Origin: Pseudomonas sp. MM223
Lineage (GTDB): Bacteria; Pseudomonadota; Gammaproteobacteria; Pseudomonadales; Pseudomonadaceae
Reading direction: 5' to 3'
DNA: 64,000 nt
NCBI GenBank assembly: GCA_947090765.1
Contig: OX352322.1
Span: 3,765,501-3,829,500 of the forward strand
This document shows positions 8,518-16,928 of the stretch, in pieces. The translations under genes were made by a program, and so were the position numbers. The first letter of the stretch is position 1. The number at the start of each line of letters is the position of its first letter. A model generated the notes under the pieces. The model saw only the letters and a program-made list of their open reading frames with translations. It did not search any database and was not told where the DNA came from.

Positions 8518-9533
8518 ACGGTTATGACGGCGACAGCCGCTTCATCACCGCGCATCACCTGCCCGCTGCGCTGATCGACCTGGCGCGTTCGCGGCAGATC
8601 GATACCCATCACCTGCTACGCGGCTGCGGGCTGTTCTACGACGACGTGGTCAGCGGCAAGGCGCTGATCAGCCCACAGCAGTTCCTGCGCCTGATCGGCA
8701 ATGCGCAGCGGCTGCTCGATGCCGACGACAGCAGCTTCCTCTATGGCCAGCGCCTGTGGCCCGGGCACCACGGTGCCGCCAGCCTGTTGCTGGAGCAGGC
8801 CGATCACCTGCTGCAGGCTCTGGAGCGCATCGAGCAATACCGCGCCCTGCTGTCCCCGCTACTCAGCCCGGTGCTGCGCCTGGATGAGCACTACCTGCAC
8901 CTGTATTGGCGGGAAAGCTGTGCCATCGACGAGCAGCGTCGCTTCCTGCTGGAGGCCAGCATGACCGCAGTGGTCGCCCTTGCGCGCCGCCAGCAGCAAG
9001 AGCAATTGCCCTGGCGTTTCCAGTTCCGCCATGCCGAACCGGCCTACGTCGAGCAATACTGGGTGCACTTGGGCGATTCCCTGGCGTTCGGCTGCCCATC
9101 CACGGTGATGAGCCTGCCCCGGGAATACCTGCTGCGCGCCTGGCCGGGTGCCGGGTCGACCGCCCAGCACGTGGCACGCCAGGCCTGCGATGCACAGCTG
9201 GCAGCCTGGGGCTGGCGGGCGAGCTTTCTCGACCTGGTCTATGAGCACCTGCTTGGGCTGATTCGCCAGCCGCTGAACCTGGAACGGGTGGCCGCCGCCT
9301 TTTCCACCAGCCCCGCCTCGTTCAAGCGCCGCCTGGCCCGGCACGGGTCCAACTTCCAGGAACAACTGGACCAGGTGCGCTGCGACCAGGCGCTGTACCT
9401 TTACCAGGTCAAAGGCTACAGCAACGACGCGGTTGCGCAGTACCTGGGCTTCAGCGACAGCACCAACTTCCGCCGTTCGTTCAAGCGCTGGACCGGGCGT
9501 GTGCCGAGTGAACTGGAAGCCTTGTGGGGCTGA
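8514..9533 (+). CDS. AraC-family transcriptional regulator
   Basis: A 339-residue regulator. The N-terminal two thirds resemble the arabinose-binding-like domain of the OruR/ArgR-type AraC proteins (ALIDLARSRQIDTHHLLRGCGL). The C-terminal 90 residues are the AraC double helix-turn-helix: LNLERVAAAFSTSPASFKRRL for the first and YSNDAVAQYLGFSDSTNFRRSFKRWTG for the second, where the GFSDSTNFRRSFKRW signature is clear. Its ATGA start overlaps the stop of the GGDEF-like gene, so the two are one operon. That suggests the membrane protein and the regulator share an input. The target is unknown; no inverted repeat was identified nearby. Confidence 0.88.
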   Translation: MNGYDGDSRFITAHHLPAALIDLARSRQIDTHHLLRGCGLFYDDVVSGKALISPQQFLRLIGNAQRLLDADDSSFLYGQRLWPGHHGAASLLLEQADHLLQALERIEQYRALLSPLLSPVLRLDEHYLHLYWRESCAIDEQRRFLLEASMTAVVALARRQQQEQLPWRFQFRHAEPAYVEQYWVHLGDSLAFGCPSTVMSLPREYLLRAWPGAGSTAQHVARQACDAQLAAWGWRASFLDLVYEHLLGLIRQPLNLERVAAAFSTSPASFKRRLARHGSNFQEQLDQVRCDQALYLYQVKGYSNDAVAQYLGFSDSTNFRRSFKRWTGRVPSELEALWG

Positions 9534-9556
9534 TGCTCAGGACCGTAGAGGCAAAA

Positions 9557-10198
9557 TTACCAGCGTAAAAAGCGCGGCCCTAACGCCGCCCCCACAGCGG
9601 TCGGCACCAGCATCCCCAGTACGTACCACAGCCCCCAGAACGGCACAGCCATTTCCGGGCAATGCAGGCAATAAGCCAGAGTGGCCGTGGCACCTGCAAG
9701 CAAGCCGCCAGCAGCACCCGCCTGCCGCAGGCGGGTGGGGGCCAGGCCACGCATCGCCCAGAACACCGCGATAAAAGTAGGTACCGAGAGCAAGGTGATG
9801 TTCAGCGGGCAGGTGCGCCAGGTGCGGCCAAGTAGCAGGTCCGCCCGGGCGTCCACCGGTGCGCCCAGCAGGCTTGCCAGCGCGCCCAGCCAGACCAGCA
9901 GCAGCGGCAGCCCCAAAAGGGCCCACAGCAGGCCCCCCTTCACCCCAGGCCTGGCCAGCCGCTGAGTCAGCCACAGCGCCAGCAACGCCAGGCTACCGGG
10001 CAGGGCCAGCTTGGCCCAGAACAGCGGGGTGTTCGCAACCTGCGCCAGGTCGCCACGCACGCCGAACATGGCCACCGTCAGCAGTACCGCGCCCAACCCG
10101 CCGCCCAGCAGCGCCAGCAACAAGCGCCGAGCCAGCGCGTGGCGGTCCACCGGCCCTTCCCCGGCCGCCAGCAGGGCAATCAAGTCATCGGTCTTCAT
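9557..10198 (-). CDS. NrsF-family (DUF1109) anti-sigma factor
   Basis: A 213-residue integral membrane protein with six hydrophobic helices and a short cytoplasmic N-terminus (MKTDDLIALLAAG). This is the pattern of the NrsF/DUF1109 family, which in Caulobacter holds the ECF factor SigF inactive and releases it under metal stress. Late helices contain a cysteine pair in the motif YCLHCPEM. The gene overlaps the end of the ECF sigma gene by 14 bases on the same strand, the usual sigma/anti-sigma layout. The predicted role is to sense periplasmic copper or a related stress and free the sigma factor that drives the bufferin operon on the other strand. Confidence 0.87.
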   Translation of the reverse strand: MKTDDLIALLAAGEGPVDRHALARRLLLALLGGGLGAVLLTVAMFGVRGDLAQVANTPLFWAKLALPGSLALLALWLTQRLARPGVKGGLLWALLGLPLLLVWLGALASLLGAPVDARADLLLGRTWRTCPLNITLLSVPTFIAVFWAMRGLAPTRLRQAGAAGGLLAGATATLAYCLHCPEMAVPFWGLWYVLGMLVPTAVGAALGPRFLRW

Positions 10199-10775
10199 CG
10201 TCGCCCTTGCCTCCTATCAGCTTGGCCAGTGCCTTCAGGCCCCGGTGGATGCCCACTTTCACCGCCGAACTGGAAAGACCGGTCATGCGCGCGGTCTCTT
10301 CCACCGACAACCCCTCCAGTTTGACATGGACGATGGGCAGCCGCTGGCGCGCCGGCAACTGCCCCAGAAGCTTGCCCAGGTCGCGGGTGGCCTGGGCCTG
10401 CTCTTCCTCGCCGGGCGCGAACAGATCGCTGTCATCAGTCAGTGCGTCATGCAACGCGCCGTGGCGAGCGTAGCTGCGATAGTGATCCGCCAGCTTGTAG
10501 CGGGCAATGGCTTGTACCCAGGCGGTTAACGGTTGCAGCGCCTGGTAGGTATGGCGGGCGTTGTGCACCGCCAACAACACCTCTTGCAGCAAGTCTTCGA
10601 CATCGGCGGGGCGCTGCCCCAGGCGCCGCAGCAAAAAGCCACGCACATGCGTCGCCAACGCCGCCAAAAATGCCCGATAGGCCGCTGCATCGCCCGCCAG
10701 CCCTTGTAGCAGCAACGCCTGTAGCTGGGCCTCGCGCGTGCTGAGCGCCTGCTGATAAGGAGTAGTTCGTAGCAT
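10185..10775 (-). CDS. ECF RNA polymerase sigma factor (SigF-like)
   Basis: A 196-residue ECF sigma factor. Region 2 is around residues 25-95 (DVEDLLQEVLLAVHNARHTY, then WVQAIARYKLADHYR) and region 4 around 135-190 (LEGLSVEETARMTGLSSSAVKVGIHRGLKAL). It is followed by an overlapping NrsF anti-sigma gene and diverges from bufA. A GTAACC-N16-CGAA promoter lies at 10766-10791, so close that its -10 falls inside the first codons if ATG 10775 is used. Translation may therefore begin further in, for example at TTG 10715, when transcribed from that promoter. I keep the longest ATG frame but regard the start as uncertain. Predicted to control itself and the bufferin operon. Confidence 0.88.
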   Translation of the reverse strand: MLRTTPYQQALSTREAQLQALLLQGLAGDAAAYRAFLAALATHVRGFLLRRLGQRPADVEDLLQEVLLAVHNARHTYQALQPLTAWVQAIARYKLADHYRSYARHGALHDALTDDSDLFAPGEEEQAQATRDLGKLLGQLPARQRLPIVHVKLEGLSVEETARMTGLSSSAVKVGIHRGLKALAKLIGGKGDDEDR

Positions 10776-10791
10776 CGGCCACCCGGGTTAC
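10766..10791 (-). promoter_or_regulatory. ECF sigma promoter GTAACC-N16-CGAA (sigma gene side)
   Basis: On the minus strand GTAACC is followed after exactly 16 bases by CGAACTACTCC. The same -35, spacing and extended -10 recur upstream of bufA at 10879-10904. The pair fits the promoter form reported for SigF of Caulobacter. It implies positive autoregulation of the sigma / anti-sigma operon. Confidence 0.75.
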
Positions 10792-10878
10792 ACCCAACGT
10801 GAAAGTTTTCCATTCAACGCGTGCCGCCTTCATACGGTAGGCGACTGGCACACCGCCGGAAAAATTTTTCCAGGTGCT

Positions 10879-10904
10879 GTAACCCGTTCAACCCACCCTG
10901 CGAA
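10879..10904 (+). promoter_or_regulatory. ECF sigma promoter GTAACC-N16-CGAA (bufA side)
   Basis: GTAACC at 10879-10884, a 16-base spacer, and CGAA at 10901-10904 continuing as CTACTCC. Transcription would begin near 10911, about 49 bases before the bufA start. The -10 and the seven bases after it are identical to the site at 10766-10791, which marks both as targets of one sigma factor. Confidence 0.78.
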
Positions 10905-10959
10905 CTACTCCATGAGCCGCCGGTAAATCACCACGGCCCCCACTTCCCGGAGACACATC

Positions 10960-11247
10960 ATGAAAACCCTCGCCCTCGCCACTGCCGCACTCGCCCTGGC
11001 TTCGCTGGCCGGTGTCGCCATGGCCGCTGACGCGACCACCACAACCACCACCGGCGCCGCCATGGAAAAATGCTACGGCGTCGCCATGGCTGGCAAGAAC
11101 GACTGCAAGGCCGGCGCCGGTACCAGCTGCGCCGGCAGCGCCAAGAAGGACTACGACGGCATGCACTGGAAGAACGTACCCGCCGGCACCTGTACCTCCA
11201 TCAAGACGCCCAATGGCATGGGCTCGCTGACCCCGCTCAAGTCCTGA
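10960..11247 (+). CDS. bufA: BufA1-type bufferin precursor (DUF2282), periplasmic metal-binding peptide
   Basis: A 95-residue exported small protein. A clear signal peptide ([22 protein letters not shown]) precedes a mature part of about 72 residues with four cysteines, in EKCYG, NDCKA, TSCAG and GTCTS. This is the DUF2282 / bufferin layout, in which selected cysteines are modified by a multinuclear iron oxidase so that the peptide binds copper in the periplasm. It starts the bufA-bufB-bufC-DoxX operon, and a good purine-rich site (CCCGGAGACACATC) lies before the ATG. Upstream is the ECF promoter shared with the sigma gene. Copper as the ligand is taken from the family, not shown by the sequence. 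Confidence 0.87.
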   Translation: MKTLALATAALALASLAGVAMAADATTTTTTGAAMEKCYGVAMAGKNDCKAGAGTSCAGSAKKDYDGMHWKNVPAGTCTSIKTPNGMGSLTPLKS

Positions 11248-11263
11248 GCACAGGCCGCCGATC

Positions 11264-12091
11264 ATGAACGGGACTTATCGTTTAGGCGCCGGCCTTGGGT
11301 TGAAGGCTGAGCACTATGCCGACGCATGGGCGTGCCGGGCCGACGGGCTGTGGTTCGAAGTGCACCCGGAAAACTACATGCTCGGCGGCCCACGCATGGC
11401 CTGGCTGCAACGCATGGCCGAACAGCATCCGCTGTCGCTGCACGGTGTCGCGCTGTCGCTGGCGGCAGACGCCCCGCCGGATGAAACGCACCTGCGCCGC
11501 CTGCGGGCGCTGATCGACCAGGTACAGCCGGCGTTGGTGTCGGAGCACCTGGCATGGTCGAGCTGGCACGGGCAATACCTCCCCGACCTGCTGCCGTTCC
11601 CTCGCAGCGGCGAGGCCTTGCTACGTATCAGCGACAACGTGCAGCGCACCCAGGAGGCGCTGGGGCGCAGCATCTCACTGGAAAACCCCAGCCACTACCT
11701 GCCCATGGAAGGGCACGACTGGGACGAAATCGACTTTCTGGGCGAATTGGTGCGGCGCACGGGGTGCGGCTTGTTGCTGGACGTCAACAACGTGCACGTC
11801 AGTGCCCACAACCTCGGGTTCGACGCCGCAGCGTACCTGGCGCGTTTCCCGGCCCAGGCCATCAGCGAAATCCACCTGGCTGGCCACAGCCAAGACGCCC
11901 AGGCCAGCCTGCTGATCGACTCCCATGACGCCGCAATCGCTGCGCCGGTCTGGGCCTTGTACCAGCAGTTGCTTGCCCGCATCGGCCCGCGCCCGACGCT
12001 GATCGAGCGTGACGGCAACCTGCCCGCGTACAGCGAGTTGCTGGCCGAACGCGACACCGCCCAGGCGCTGCTCGACAGCGTAGGAGCATGA
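11264..12091 (+). CDS. bufB: BufB, multinuclear non-heme iron oxidase (DUF692)
   Basis: A 275-residue cytoplasmic enzyme of the DUF692 / MNIO family, related to MbnB of methanobactin synthesis. Characteristic stretches are [73 protein letters not shown] and LIERDGNLP; their histidines, glutamates, aspartates and asparagine supply the iron ligands. In bufferin systems it converts cysteines of the BufA precursor into thiooxazole-type groups. It lies 16 bases after bufA and its stop overlaps the bufC start by four bases (ATGA), so synthesis is coupled. The start is preceded by a poor ribosome site, but the frame from MNGTYRLG fits family starts. Confidence 0.9.
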   Translation: MNGTYRLGAGLGLKAEHYADAWACRADGLWFEVHPENYMLGGPRMAWLQRMAEQHPLSLHGVALSLAADAPPDETHLRRLRALIDQVQPALVSEHLAWSSWHGQYLPDLLPFPRSGEALLRISDNVQRTQEALGRSISLENPSHYLPMEGHDWDEIDFLGELVRRTGCGLLLDVNNVHVSAHNLGFDAAAYLARFPAQAISEIHLAGHSQDAQASLLIDSHDAAIAAPVWALYQQLLARIGPRPTLIERDGNLPAYSELLAERDTAQALLDSVGA

Positions 12092-12849
12092 CCATGACGC
12101 TTTCCCTTGGCCAGTTTCAGGCCGCCTTCGTCGAAGCGCTGTATCACCGCCCTGCCCCACAGCTGGCCGCGCTGACCGGGCATGCTGCCTTTGCGGTGTA
12201 CCGCAACACCGTGCTCGCGGGTTGCGTCGACGCTCTGCGCGCAAACTTCCCCAGTGTCGAAGCGCTGACAGGCCCGGCCTGGATGCAGGACGCCGCTGCC
12301 GCCTATGCCCAACGCACGCCCCCCGACGACCCGCGGCTGATCCAGTACGGCGCGGCCTTTGCCGACTATCTCGAACAGATGCAGGCCCAGCATGGCCTGC
12401 CGTACCTGGCCGACGTCGCACGCCTGGACTACGCCTGGTGCGAGGCATTCAGCGCCCCTTGCGAGCCCTGCCTCGCGCTTGCCGACCTGGCCGGCATGAC
12501 GGCCACCGACCTGGCGAACAGTTACCTGGCCCCACGCAGCAGTGTGCGCTGGCGCTGGTTCGCACGGCACCCGGCGTTCAGCCTGTGGTGGCACAGCCGC
12601 GAAGGCTTGGCGTGGCCGCACGACCAGCCCTGGGTCGCCGAAGGTGCTGTGTTCAGCGGCACCGCCGAAGGTGTCGTGCAGCAAGCACTGGAGGCCGGTG
12701 GCTGCGCCTTTCTCGATGCCTGCGCCCAAGGTCTGCCTTTGGAACAGGCTTCACAGGTTGCACTCGCGAGCCAACCCGACCTGGACTTCACCGACCTGCT
12801 CGGCCGGCTGCTGGCAGCCCAGGCCTTCCGTCCACTTGCATTCGCCTGA
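12088..12849 (+). CDS. bufC: BufC, DUF2063 partner protein of the MNIO enzyme
   Basis: A 253-residue protein of the DUF2063 family, often auto-named putative DNA-binding. The N-terminal half ([67 protein letters not shown]) is typical of HvfC/BufC/MbnC-like partners. These pair with DUF692 enzymes to recognise the peptide substrate. It overlaps bufB by four bases and is followed after 10 bases by the DoxX gene. I therefore read it as the recognition subunit of the bufferin-modifying complex, not as a DNA-binding regulator. Function is inferred from family and context. Confidence 0.87.
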   Translation: MTMTLSLGQFQAAFVEALYHRPAPQLAALTGHAAFAVYRNTVLAGCVDALRANFPSVEALTGPAWMQDAAAAYAQRTPPDDPRLIQYGAAFADYLEQMQAQHGLPYLADVARLDYAWCEAFSAPCEPCLALADLAGMTATDLANSYLAPRSSVRWRWFARHPAFSLWWHSREGLAWPHDQPWVAEGAVFSGTAEGVVQQALEAGGCAFLDACAQGLPLEQASQVALASQPDLDFTDLLGRLLAAQAFRPLAFA

Positions 12850-12859
12850 AGGTAGCACC

Positions 12860-13327
12860 ATGGACATCCTCCACGTCACCCGCCCCGACAAAGGCCTGCG
12901 CCAACGCTGGAACCACCTCGCCGATCGAGTACAGCTGCTGCTCAGCGACACCCTGCTGTGCCTGGTGGCGCGCATGGCCATCGCCTCGACCTTCTTCCTG
13001 TCCGGGCGCACCAAGGTTGAAGGGTTTCTCAGCATTACACCCAGTACCTATAACCTGTTCCAGAGCGAGTATGCCCTGCCGCTGGTTTCCCCCTGGCTGG
13101 CGGCCCACCTGGCCACCTATGCCGAACACCTGTTCCCCCTGTTGCTGGTGCTTGGCCTGTTAACCCGGCTGTCGGCGCTGGCCCTGCTGGGCATGACCAC
13201 GGTGATCGAGATTTTCGTCTACCCGGATGCCTGGCCGACCCACCTGACGTGGGCAGGCTTGTTGCTACTGCTGATCGCACGGGGCGCCGGTGCGTTGTCG
13301 CTGGACCGGGCCATGGGGCTGCGGTGA
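12860..13327 (+). CDS. DoxX-family membrane protein of the bufferin operon
   Basis: A 155-residue membrane protein with about four hydrophobic segments. The central region reads [25 protein letters not shown], a DoxX signature, and is followed by the long loop and helices [28 protein letters not shown] and [19 protein letters not shown]. DoxX proteins are standard members of DUF2282-DUF692-DUF2063 operons, where their exact role is not settled; a link to electron supply or redox state is often suggested. The start [12 protein letters not shown] is 10 bases after bufC. A longer frame running back through bufC was rejected. A hairpin plus T-run follows at 13335-13376. Confidence 0.86.
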   Translation: MDILHVTRPDKGLRQRWNHLADRVQLLLSDTLLCLVARMAIASTFFLSGRTKVEGFLSITPSTYNLFQSEYALPLVSPWLAAHLATYAEHLFPLLLVLGLLTRLSALALLGMTTVIEIFVYPDAWPTHLTWAGLLLLLIARGAGALSLDRAMGLR

Positions 13328-13334
13328 ACCTCTA

Positions 13335-13376
13335 GCGGTGGGCCGGTTCGTCGGTCCGCGGCCCCACGCTTTTTTT
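13335..13376 (+). terminator. Rho-independent terminator after the bufferin operon
   Basis: GCGGTGGGCC pairs with GGCCCCACGC with small mismatches across an inner GC-rich loop, followed at once by seven T residues (13370-13376). It ends the bufA-DoxX transcript before ligD. Confidence 0.65.
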
Positions 13377-13437
13377 GAACTCCATGTGCAGGCGCCCTCT
13401 CCCAATCAAGAGACCGCGAACCGTTCCGGAGCCCGCC

Positions 13438-15906
13438 ATGGCCAAGCCCCTGCAGGAGTACCAGCGCAAGCGCGACTTCAGCGCCACGCCCGAGCCGGCC
13501 GGCAAACGCGCGCATCCACGGCCGGCTCACGGGTTGCAGTACTGCATCCAGAAGCACGATGCCAGCCACCTGCACTACGACTTTCGCCTGGAACTGGATG
13601 GCACCCTTAAAAGCTGGGCGATACCCAAGGGCCCGTCCCTCGACCCCAAAGTCCGCCGCCTGGCCGTGCATGTAGAAGATCACCCGCTGGACTATGCCAG
13701 TTTCGAAGGCCACATCCCCGAAGGCCACTACGGCGCCGGCGACGTGATCGTGTGGGACCGGGGGCTCTGGGAGCCCGAAGGCGACCCGCGCGAGGCCTAT
13801 GCCAAGGGCAAGCTGCGCTTTCGCCTGCAAGGTGAAAAGCTGTCGGGTGTCTGGAACCTGTTTCGTACCCACCTGGCTGGCAGGAAGGAGCAGTGGATGC
13901 TGGTCAAGTCCCACGATGGCAAGGCCCGCAGCGAATCGGACTACAGCATCGTCGAAGCCCTGCCGGACAGCGTACTGAGCGACCGCACACTTGTACCCCG
14001 CCGCCCAGCCAAGGCGGCGTCCTCGGCGCGCAAGCGCAAGCCCAGCCCTGGCGCGCTACCGGACATGCTCCAACCACAGTTGGCAACCCTGGCCGATTCG
14101 CCCCCCAACGGTGACTGGCGGTACGAGGTGAAATTCGATGGCTACCGCATGCTGGCCCGCATCGACGGGGACGATGTGCGCCTGTTCACCCGTAATGGCC
14201 ATGACTGGAGTGCAAAGCTGCCCCATCAGGTGGCGGCGCTGAAAGCGCTGGGGCTCGATTCGGCCTGGCTGGACGGCGAAATGGTGGTCGCGGACGAAAG
14301 CGGCGTGGCCGACTTCCAGGCCTTGCAGGCAGCGTTTGACAGCGAGCAGGACGATGACATTACCTACTACATGTTCGACCTGCCCTACCTCGGCGGCAAG
14401 GACTTGCGCGAATTGCCCGTACAAGACCGGCGGGCGACCCTGGCCAAGCTGCTGGAGCACAACGCATCGGCCATCCTGAAGTTTTCCGACGCCTTCAACC
14501 AGCCGGTCGACGCGCTGCTCGACAGTGCCTGCCGGCTTGGGCTGGAAGGCCTGATCGGCAAGCGCGCCGACAGCCCCTACGTTGGCCGGCGCAGCAGCGA
14601 CTGGATCAAGCTCAAATGCAAGCAACGCCAGGAGTTCGTGATCGTCGGCTACACCGCGCCCAAGGGCAGCCGCCAAGGCTTCGGCGCCCTGCTGCTGGCG
14701 CTGCACGACACCGACAGCGGCCAGTTGCGCTACGCCGGCAAGGTGGGCACCGGCTTCAGTACCGCCACGCTGGAAAGCATCCTTACCCGACTGAAACCCC
14801 TGCACACCGCCAAGCCGCCCCTGCCTGAGCCCCCCAGCGGTGCCGATGCGCGGGGCGTGCACTGGCTAAAGCCCAAACTGCTGGCCGAAGTCGCCTACGC
14901 CCAGATGACCCGTACAGGCATCGTGCGCCACGCGGTGTTTCACGGGCTGCGCGACGACAAGCCCGCCACTGCCATCGCCCTGGAACGCACCATGCCGGCA
15001 AACACCGCAGCACACGCAGGGCCCAAGGGCTTGGGCAACCTGCGCCTGACCCACCCCGACCGAGTGATCGACAAGACCAGTGGCACCAGCAAGCGCCAGG
15101 TCGCGCAGTATTACGCCCAGGTCGCCGACTGGCTGCTGCCACAGCTCGAACACCGCCCCGTGGCGCTGGTCCGCGCCCCGGAAGGCCTGGACGGCGAGTT
15201 GTTCTTTCAGAAGCACGCGGGGCAGTTGCACATCCCCGACGTGATCAACTACACCAAGGCCCAGGCCGGCCAGGCGGCAATGGTGCTCAACAGCGCCGAC
15301 AGCCTGTTGGGCGCAGTACAGATGAACATGCTTGAACTGCACACCTGGAACGCCACCGACAAGACCTTCGACAGGCCGGACCGCTTCATCCTCGACCTGG
15401 ACCCCGACCCGGCACTGCCATGGAAGGCCATGCTCGAGGCCACCCAGCTGACCCTCACCCTGCTCGATGAGCTGGGCCTGAAGGTGTTTCTGAAGACCAG
15501 TGGTGGCAAAGGCATGCACCTGATCGTGCCGCTCACCCGTCGGGCCGGCTGGGAGGAAGTAAAAGACTTCAGCCATGCCATCGTCAAACACATGGCAGGC
15601 CTGTTCCCGGACCGCATCAGCGCGGTCTCCGGCCCTAAGAACCGGGTCGGGCGCATCTTCATCGACTATCTGCGCAACGGCAAAGGCGCTACCACCGTGG
15701 CCGCCTATTCGCTGCGCGCCCGCGAAGGCCTGCCAGTGTCGGTGCCGATCTGGCGCGAGGAGCTGCCCCGGCTCAAGGGCGCCAATCAGTGGAATATCGG
15801 CAACTTACAGGCGCGGCTTGCGCAGGTGGACGACCCTTGGGCCGAATTGGGCTCGACCCGGCAGTCGATCACCCTGCGCATGCGCAAGCAACTGGGGATC
15901 GCATGA
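13438..15906 (+). CDS. ligD: ATP-dependent DNA ligase LigD (NHEJ)
   Basis: An 822-residue three-domain enzyme of bacterial non-homologous end joining. First comes the 3'-phosphoesterase domain (about 1-190; QYCIQKHDASHLHYDFRLELDG, then EGHYGAGDVIVWD). The ligase domain follows (about 210-530) with the nucleotidyl lysine in KFDGYRM at residue 232, then DGEMVV, GLEGLIGKRADSPY and SDWIKLKC. The polymerase/primase domain is about 545-822 (LDLDPDP, KTSGGKGMHL). The start MAKPLQEYQRKRDF was chosen over an upstream in-frame ATG because it fits LigD N-termini. It works with Ku, encoded at 18968-19804. Unusually, its stop overlaps the next gene's start (ATGA), so it leads a five-gene operon. Confidence 0.95.
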   Translation: MAKPLQEYQRKRDFSATPEPAGKRAHPRPAHGLQYCIQKHDASHLHYDFRLELDGTLKSWAIPKGPSLDPKVRRLAVHVEDHPLDYASFEGHIPEGHYGAGDVIVWDRGLWEPEGDPREAYAKGKLRFRLQGEKLSGVWNLFRTHLAGRKEQWMLVKSHDGKARSESDYSIVEALPDSVLSDRTLVPRRPAKAASSARKRKPSPGALPDMLQPQLATLADSPPNGDWRYEVKFDGYRMLARIDGDDVRLFTRNGHDWSAKLPHQVAALKALGLDSAWLDGEMVVADESGVADFQALQAAFDSEQDDDITYYMFDLPYLGGKDLRELPVQDRRATLAKLLEHNASAILKFSDAFNQPVDALLDSACRLGLEGLIGKRADSPYVGRRSSDWIKLKCKQRQEFVIVGYTAPKGSRQGFGALLLALHDTDSGQLRYAGKVGTGFSTATLESILTRLKPLHTAKPPLPEPPSGADARGVHWLKPKLLAEVAYAQMTRTGIVRHAVFHGLRDDKPATAIALERTMPANTAAHAGPKGLGNLRLTHPDRVIDKTSGTSKRQVAQYYAQVADWLLPQLEHRPVALVRAPEGLDGELFFQKHAGQLHIPDVINYTKAQAGQAAMVLNSADSLLGAVQMNMLELHTWNATDKTFDRPDRFILDLDPDPALPWKAMLEATQLTLTLLDELGLKVFLKTSGGKGMHLIVPLTRRAGWEEVKDFSHAIVKHMAGLFPDRISAVSGPKNRVGRIFIDYLRNGKGATTVAAYSLRAREGLPVSVPIWREELPRLKGANQWNIGNLQARLAQVDDPWAELGSTRQSITLRMRKQLGIA

Positions 15907-16928
15907 TGGACTTCGCCCACCTCGACCGCCTGCTGCACCGCTTCGGTACCCGTTCGCGGGCCATTGACCTCGACCCTTTGTTGCCAGAACTGCTACAGGC
16001 ACTGCGAGCAGAACAGCTCGACCTGCTACCCCTGCCTGGCCATGGACACACCCTCGAGCGCTGGCAGGCCTTGGCGCGGGTCGCCGGTTGCGATCTTGGC
16101 CTTACCAAGCTGTATGAAGGCCACACCGATGCCTTGGCCATCCTCGCCGAGTGCGGCGCCGCCCAGCATGCCCACGGCGGTATCTGGGGCATGTGGGCCG
16201 CTGAACCGCCGGATGCCAGGGCTCGCATTGTTGCGCGGCAGGGCGAGCGGGTTCGACTGCAAGGCCGCAAGGCATGGTGCTCGGGCGCGCTGCAGATCGA
16301 CCGGGCTTTGCTGACCGCCTGGGAAAACGACCAGCCACAGCTGGTGGCCGTCGAACTGTCACACCCCAGCCAACGTATTCAGACCGCGCACTGGCAAGCC
16401 GTGGGCATGGCCAGTACCGCCAGTGTCACCGTCGAATTCGACGACTCGCCGGGGCTGGCCGTCGGCGCACCCGGTCAATACCTGTCCCGCCCTGGCTTCT
16501 GGCACGGCGGCGCGGGTATCGCTGCCTGCTGGTACGGCGCGGCCGAGGCATTGGCAGGCTACCTGCGCGAGCACTGCTGCAAACCTCGGCCCGATCCTCA
16601 TGCCGATGCGCATCTAGGGGCAGTCGATGCGGCCTTGTACGGTGCCCGTGCTGCCCTTCGCGAGTGCGCCGCGTGGATCGACCAGCACCCCAAGGACGAC
16701 GCCCGTTTCGAGGTGTGCCGAACCCGCGCCCAGGTCGAACAGGCGGTCGAGCAGGTCATTCAGCATGTTGGCCACGCCCTAGGGGCCACACCTTTCTGCC
16801 GCAGCCGCCATTTTGCCCGGCTCAGTGCCGACCTGCCGGTGTACCTGCGCCAGAGCCACGCTGAACGCGACTTGGCCGAGCTGGGCCGGCAAGTGGCCCG
16901 CATACCGACAGGAGCATGGCAGCTATGA
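15903..16928 (+). CDS. Acyl-CoA dehydrogenase-like protein
   Basis: A 341-residue protein with the acyl-CoA dehydrogenase fold but shorter than the usual 380 or so. Recognisable parts are GHGHTLERWQALARVAGCDLGLTKLYEGHTDAL, GIWGMWAAEPPDARAR and the C-terminal helical region. The usual catalytic-base region is not obvious, so its reaction may differ from fatty acid oxidation. The start ATG (or the next codon, also ATG) overlaps the ligD stop, and its own stop overlaps the PIG-L gene start. The run of overlaps with PIG-L, methyltransferase and glycosyltransferase genes suggests a role in a small modified sugar or lipid product. That role is inference. Confidence 0.8.
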   Translation: MMDFAHLDRLLHRFGTRSRAIDLDPLLPELLQALRAEQLDLLPLPGHGHTLERWQALARVAGCDLGLTKLYEGHTDALAILAECGAAQHAHGGIWGMWAAEPPDARARIVARQGERVRLQGRKAWCSGALQIDRALLTAWENDQPQLVAVELSHPSQRIQTAHWQAVGMASTASVTVEFDDSPGLAVGAPGQYLSRPGFWHGGAGIAACWYGAAEALAGYLREHCCKPRPDPHADAHLGAVDAALYGARAALRECAAWIDQHPKDDARFEVCRTRAQVEQAVEQVIQHVGHALGATPFCRSRHFARLSADLPVYLRQSHAERDLAELGRQVARIPTGAWQL

